Assembly (NCBI GenBank): GCA_015709635.1
Contig: CP054180.1
Location: 2,914,001 to 2,978,000, forward strand
Length of the DNA: 64,000 nucleotides
DNA from: Gammaproteobacteria bacterium
Lineage (GTDB): Bacteria; Pseudomonadota; Gammaproteobacteria; Burkholderiales; Nitrosomonadaceae
Direction of reading: 5' to 3'
Shown piece by piece: positions 61,749-64,000 of this stretch. Under the pieces are notes generated by a model that saw only the letters and a list, made by a program, of their open reading frames with translations, did not search any database and was not told the DNA's origin. The position numbers and the translations under genes are program-made. Within the stretch, counting starts at the first letter, position 1, and each line of letters begins with the position of its first letter.

Positions 61749-64000
61749 ATGAAAATAGGCTGGGCAAGCGCGATTTATTTTTCTCGAAAGAGATTCTCGG
61801 CATTAATGCTCACTGTTTTTACAGTGAGCTGCTGGACTGCCTATATAGCCGAAACACGTGCAGCATCGACTTGCAAGACAGAGGTCGCACGAGTGGTATC
61901 GATGCAGGGGATAATCGAAATACGCCGGGCTCAAGAAAATGCTTGGCAACTGGCTGGCATGGATATCGTTCTTTGCGCGGGTGATATGATCCGCGCCCGC
62001 GCGCAAAGCCGTGCTGCTTTACGCTTAAGCAACGACAGCATGCTGCGCCTGGATCAAAAAACCAGCATTACATTTCCTGAAGTTCAAGAAGAAAGAGGCA
62101 CTTCCCTGCTGGATTTATTCGAAGGTGCGATCCACATCATCACGCGCACGCCCAGGCCATTCAAGATAAGAACCCCTTTTGTTAACGCCAGTGTCGAAGG
62201 AACAGAGTTTTTTGTCGGCCTTAAGGAAGACAATACCGAAGTTGTCGTGTATGAGGGCAAAGTATCAGTCAGTAACGACCTGGGAAGCTTGCTCTTGCAT
62301 GATCATGAAGCAGCTGTCACATACAAAGGGCAGGCACCGCGCAAAGAAATTATCATTCATCCGGTCGATGCCGTGCAATGGGCATTATATTATCCCGTTA
62401 TCCTGAATTACTGGCAGAGTGATAAAGACGGCACCAGCACTTTGATCCGGCAAGCAAGCCAGTTATTGACCGCCGGACAGGCTGAAGAAGCTAAGGAAAT
62501 TATCCGGCAAGCTCTGCAACACGAGCCTGATAACAGCAATGCGCATGCACTGCTGGCTATTATCGCCGTCGTGCAGAATGACAAAGACCAGGCATTTGAA
62601 CTGGCTAACAAGGCGATTACGCTCGATCAAGAATCGGCTGCTGGGCATTTAGCGCTTTCTTATACGCAGCAAGCGCATTTTGAGATTGAAGCGGCACTGG
62701 GGAGTGTACAAAAAGCAATCGCGCTTGACGCGAAAAACGCACTCGCTTGGTCGCGGTTAGCTGAGTTGCAAATGTCAGTAGGCTATCTGGATCGCGCACT
62801 CGATGCGGCGCAGCATGCAGTCAGTTTGCATCCGGATCTGGCAAAAACCCAAACGGTACTGGGCTTCGCTCATCTACTGCAAATCGATAGCCAAACCGCG
62901 AAAGAAGTTTTCCACCGGGCCATTGCATTGGATCAGTCCGACCCCATGCCACGGTTTGGATTAGGGATCGCTTTGATACGCGAAGGCAACCTGGAAGCCG
63001 GGCGCATCGAACTGGAAATCGCCGCCAGCCTGGATCCGGCGAATTCTCTGATTCGAAGCTATCTGGGAAAAGCTTACTTTGAAGAAAAACGCTACTCGCT
63101 CGCCGGCACCCAATTCGATCTTGCCAAAGAACGTGACCCCAAAGATCCGACCCCGTGGTTTTATGATGCAATCCAGAAGCAGACTCAGAATCGGCCAGTG
63201 GAAGCCCTGCAGGATATACAGAAATCGATCGAGCTGAACAATAATCGCGCGGTATACCGCTCCAAGTTTCTGCTGGATCGCGATGAAGCTGCGCGCGGAT
63301 CCAGCTTGGCACGTATTTTTGAGAATTTGGGATTTGAAAGACGCGCCGTGATGGAAACTGCAAAATCATTGAGCTTCGACCCATCCAATCATTCCGCGCA
63401 TCGGTTTCTTTCGGATATTTACGCCAACACGCCGCGGCATGAAGCTGCACGTGTCAGTGAACTGCTGCAAGCTCAGCTTCTCCAGCCCGTCAATGTCAAT
63501 CCCGTACAACCGCATATGGCGGTTGCAGATCTCAATATCATCACTAACACAGGTCCGTCAAATCCAGGATTTAATGAATTCACTCCGCTGATGGAACGCA
63601 GTAAACCGCAATTGGTGACATCCGGGATTGTTGGCAGCAATAGCACTTTAGGTGATGAAATCGTTTTTTCAAGGTTTAACGAGCGAACTTCGATCAGCTT
63701 GGGACAGTTCCATTATGAAACCAAGGGATTTCGTACCAATAACGATCAGAATCACGATATTCTCAATGCCTTTGTTCAACACGCATTAACTTCTAAATTG
63801 AATATTCAGGCTGAAGTACGTACCCGTTCATCCAATCAGGGAAATTTATTGCAAAATTTCGCTAAGCCTTCTGATAATCCCAGAGATACTCAAAATAGAA
63901 TTCGTCGAAAAATCGATGAAGATTCTGTTCGTGTGGGTGCCAGGTATGATATAGCACACAACCAGAATATTATTGCATCCAGTCAATTTAATGATAGAAG
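61749..64000 (+). CDS. FecR-domain / TPR / beta-barrel surface protein (3' end outside window)
   Basis: 750 codons visible and open to the right edge. The N-terminus has a signal-like hydrophobic segment (about 17-38) followed by a FecR domain (about 55-175; GDMIRARAQSRAALRLSND, then TPFVNASVEGTEFFVG). Then come about ten tetratricopeptide repeats (225-560; for example AKEIIRQALQHEPDNSNAH). From about residue 600 the sequence changes to alternating strands (FNERTSISLGQFHYETKGF) like an outer-membrane barrel. This order (sensor, TPR, barrel) suggests a surface protein with periplasmic TPR. Probably linked to the upstream cyclase. Confidence 0.85.
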   Translation, partial: MKIGWASAIYFSRKRFSALMLTVFTVSCWTAYIAETRAASTCKTEVARVVSMQGIIEIRRAQENAWQLAGMDIVLCAGDMIRARAQSRAALRLSNDSMLRLDQKTSITFPEVQEERGTSLLDLFEGAIHIITRTPRPFKIRTPFVNASVEGTEFFVGLKEDNTEVVVYEGKVSVSNDLGSLLLHDHEAAVTYKGQAPRKEIIIHPVDAVQWALYYPVILNYWQSDKDGTSTLIRQASQLLTAGQAEEAKEIIRQALQHEPDNSNAHALLAIIAVVQNDKDQAFELANKAITLDQESAAGHLALSYTQQAHFEIEAALGSVQKAIALDAKNALAWSRLAELQMSVGYLDRALDAAQHAVSLHPDLAKTQTVLGFAHLLQIDSQTAKEVFHRAIALDQSDPMPRFGLGIALIREGNLEAGRIELEIAASLDPANSLIRSYLGKAYFEEKRYSLAGTQFDLAKERDPKDPTPWFYDAIQKQTQNRPVEALQDIQKSIELNNNRAVYRSKFLLDRDEAARGSSLARIFENLGFERRAVMETAKSLSFDPSNHSAHRFLSDIYANTPRHEAARVSELLQAQLLQPVNVNPVQPHMAVADLNIITNTGPSNPGFNEFTPLMERSKPQLVTSGIVGSNSTLGDEIVFSRFNERTSISLGQFHYETKGFRTNNDQNHDILNAFVQHALTSKLNIQAEVRTRSSNQGNLLQNFAKPSDNPRDTQNRIRRKIDEDSVRVGARYDIAHNQNIIASSQFNDR
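61808..61829 (+). repeat. Perfect hairpin within the FecR-TPR signal sequence
   Basis: GCTCACTGT / ACAGTGAGC (9 bp) with loop TTTT, within codons 20-27. Strong enough to form in mRNA soon after the start codon; possibly influences translation. May be chance. Confidence 0.5.

Noticed and set aside
1..64000. tRNA, rRNA, CRISPR array, phage genes or transposase
   Set aside because: None recognised by eye in the gaps or coding regions; a covariance search could still find a small RNA.

Overview
The window looks like the chromosome of a betaproteobacterium, most likely an ammonia oxidiser related to Nitrosomonas. This rests on a cytochrome P460-type haem protein, several multihaem c-type cytochromes, an aa3 oxidase, and the gene content and order of the ruv, atp, tol-pal and que clusters. 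No rRNA, tRNA, CRISPR array or transposase gene was seen. The genus is an inference from protein content; no 16S gene is present.

Layout. 1-20.3 kb is nearly all housekeeping on the minus strand: ctaC-ctaD (ctaD runs off the left edge), a 59-residue membrane protein, a YccA/Bax-inhibitor-like protein, yebC-ruvC-ruvA-ruvB, glmU-glmS, the complete F1Fo ATP synthase operon atpIBEFHAGDC with a readable sigma70 promoter, an acetyl-CoA acetyltransferase, a stand-alone Hpt protein and a P460-type cytochrome. 20.3-26.5 kb holds two MITE-like elements, an SDR oxidoreductase, tsaD, plsY, folB and three exported proteins including a TraT homologue. 26.5-34.3 kb is ybgC-tolQRAB-pal-cpoB-queE-queC preceded by cysM. 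34.4-47.2 kb is more accessory: a YiiX-like hydrolase, a membrane coiled-coil protein, a histone-deacetylase-like amidohydrolase, a two-gene cytochrome c cassette between 29-bp direct repeats, an AT-rich orphan membrane gene, darP/pmbA, a methyltransferase, an SNase-like nuclease, an EamA exporter and a toxin-antitoxin pair.

47.3-59.1 kb is a metal-homeostasis island. A CusCBA-type heavy-metal RND pump with a CzcI-like small protein and a TPR protein points one way. A Fur-family regulator (probably Zur), a small Cys-containing membrane protein and a ZnuD-like TonB receptor point the other way. A 15-bp palindrome TGCAAC-N3-GTTGCA lies upstream of both the regulator and the receptor. At the regulator it sits over the predicted transcription start, so I infer an autoregulated zinc-uptake regulon.

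59.2-64 kb is the most novel part. A CHASE2-type class III nucleotidyl cyclase is followed by a FecR-TPR-beta-barrel protein that runs off the right edge. Between them lies a perfect CRP-type site (TGTGA-N6-TCACA) and a promoter with a consensus -10 but a poor -35. I infer that the cyclase's product, through a CRP-like protein, activates the surface protein. The cyclase has swapped charges at its two purine-specifying positions.

Other oddities: ruvC has no ATG, GTG or TTG start in frame and appears to begin at ATC; one MITE supplies the last codons and stop of a lipoprotein gene; a related MITE family is seen full-length, end-truncated and internally deleted.
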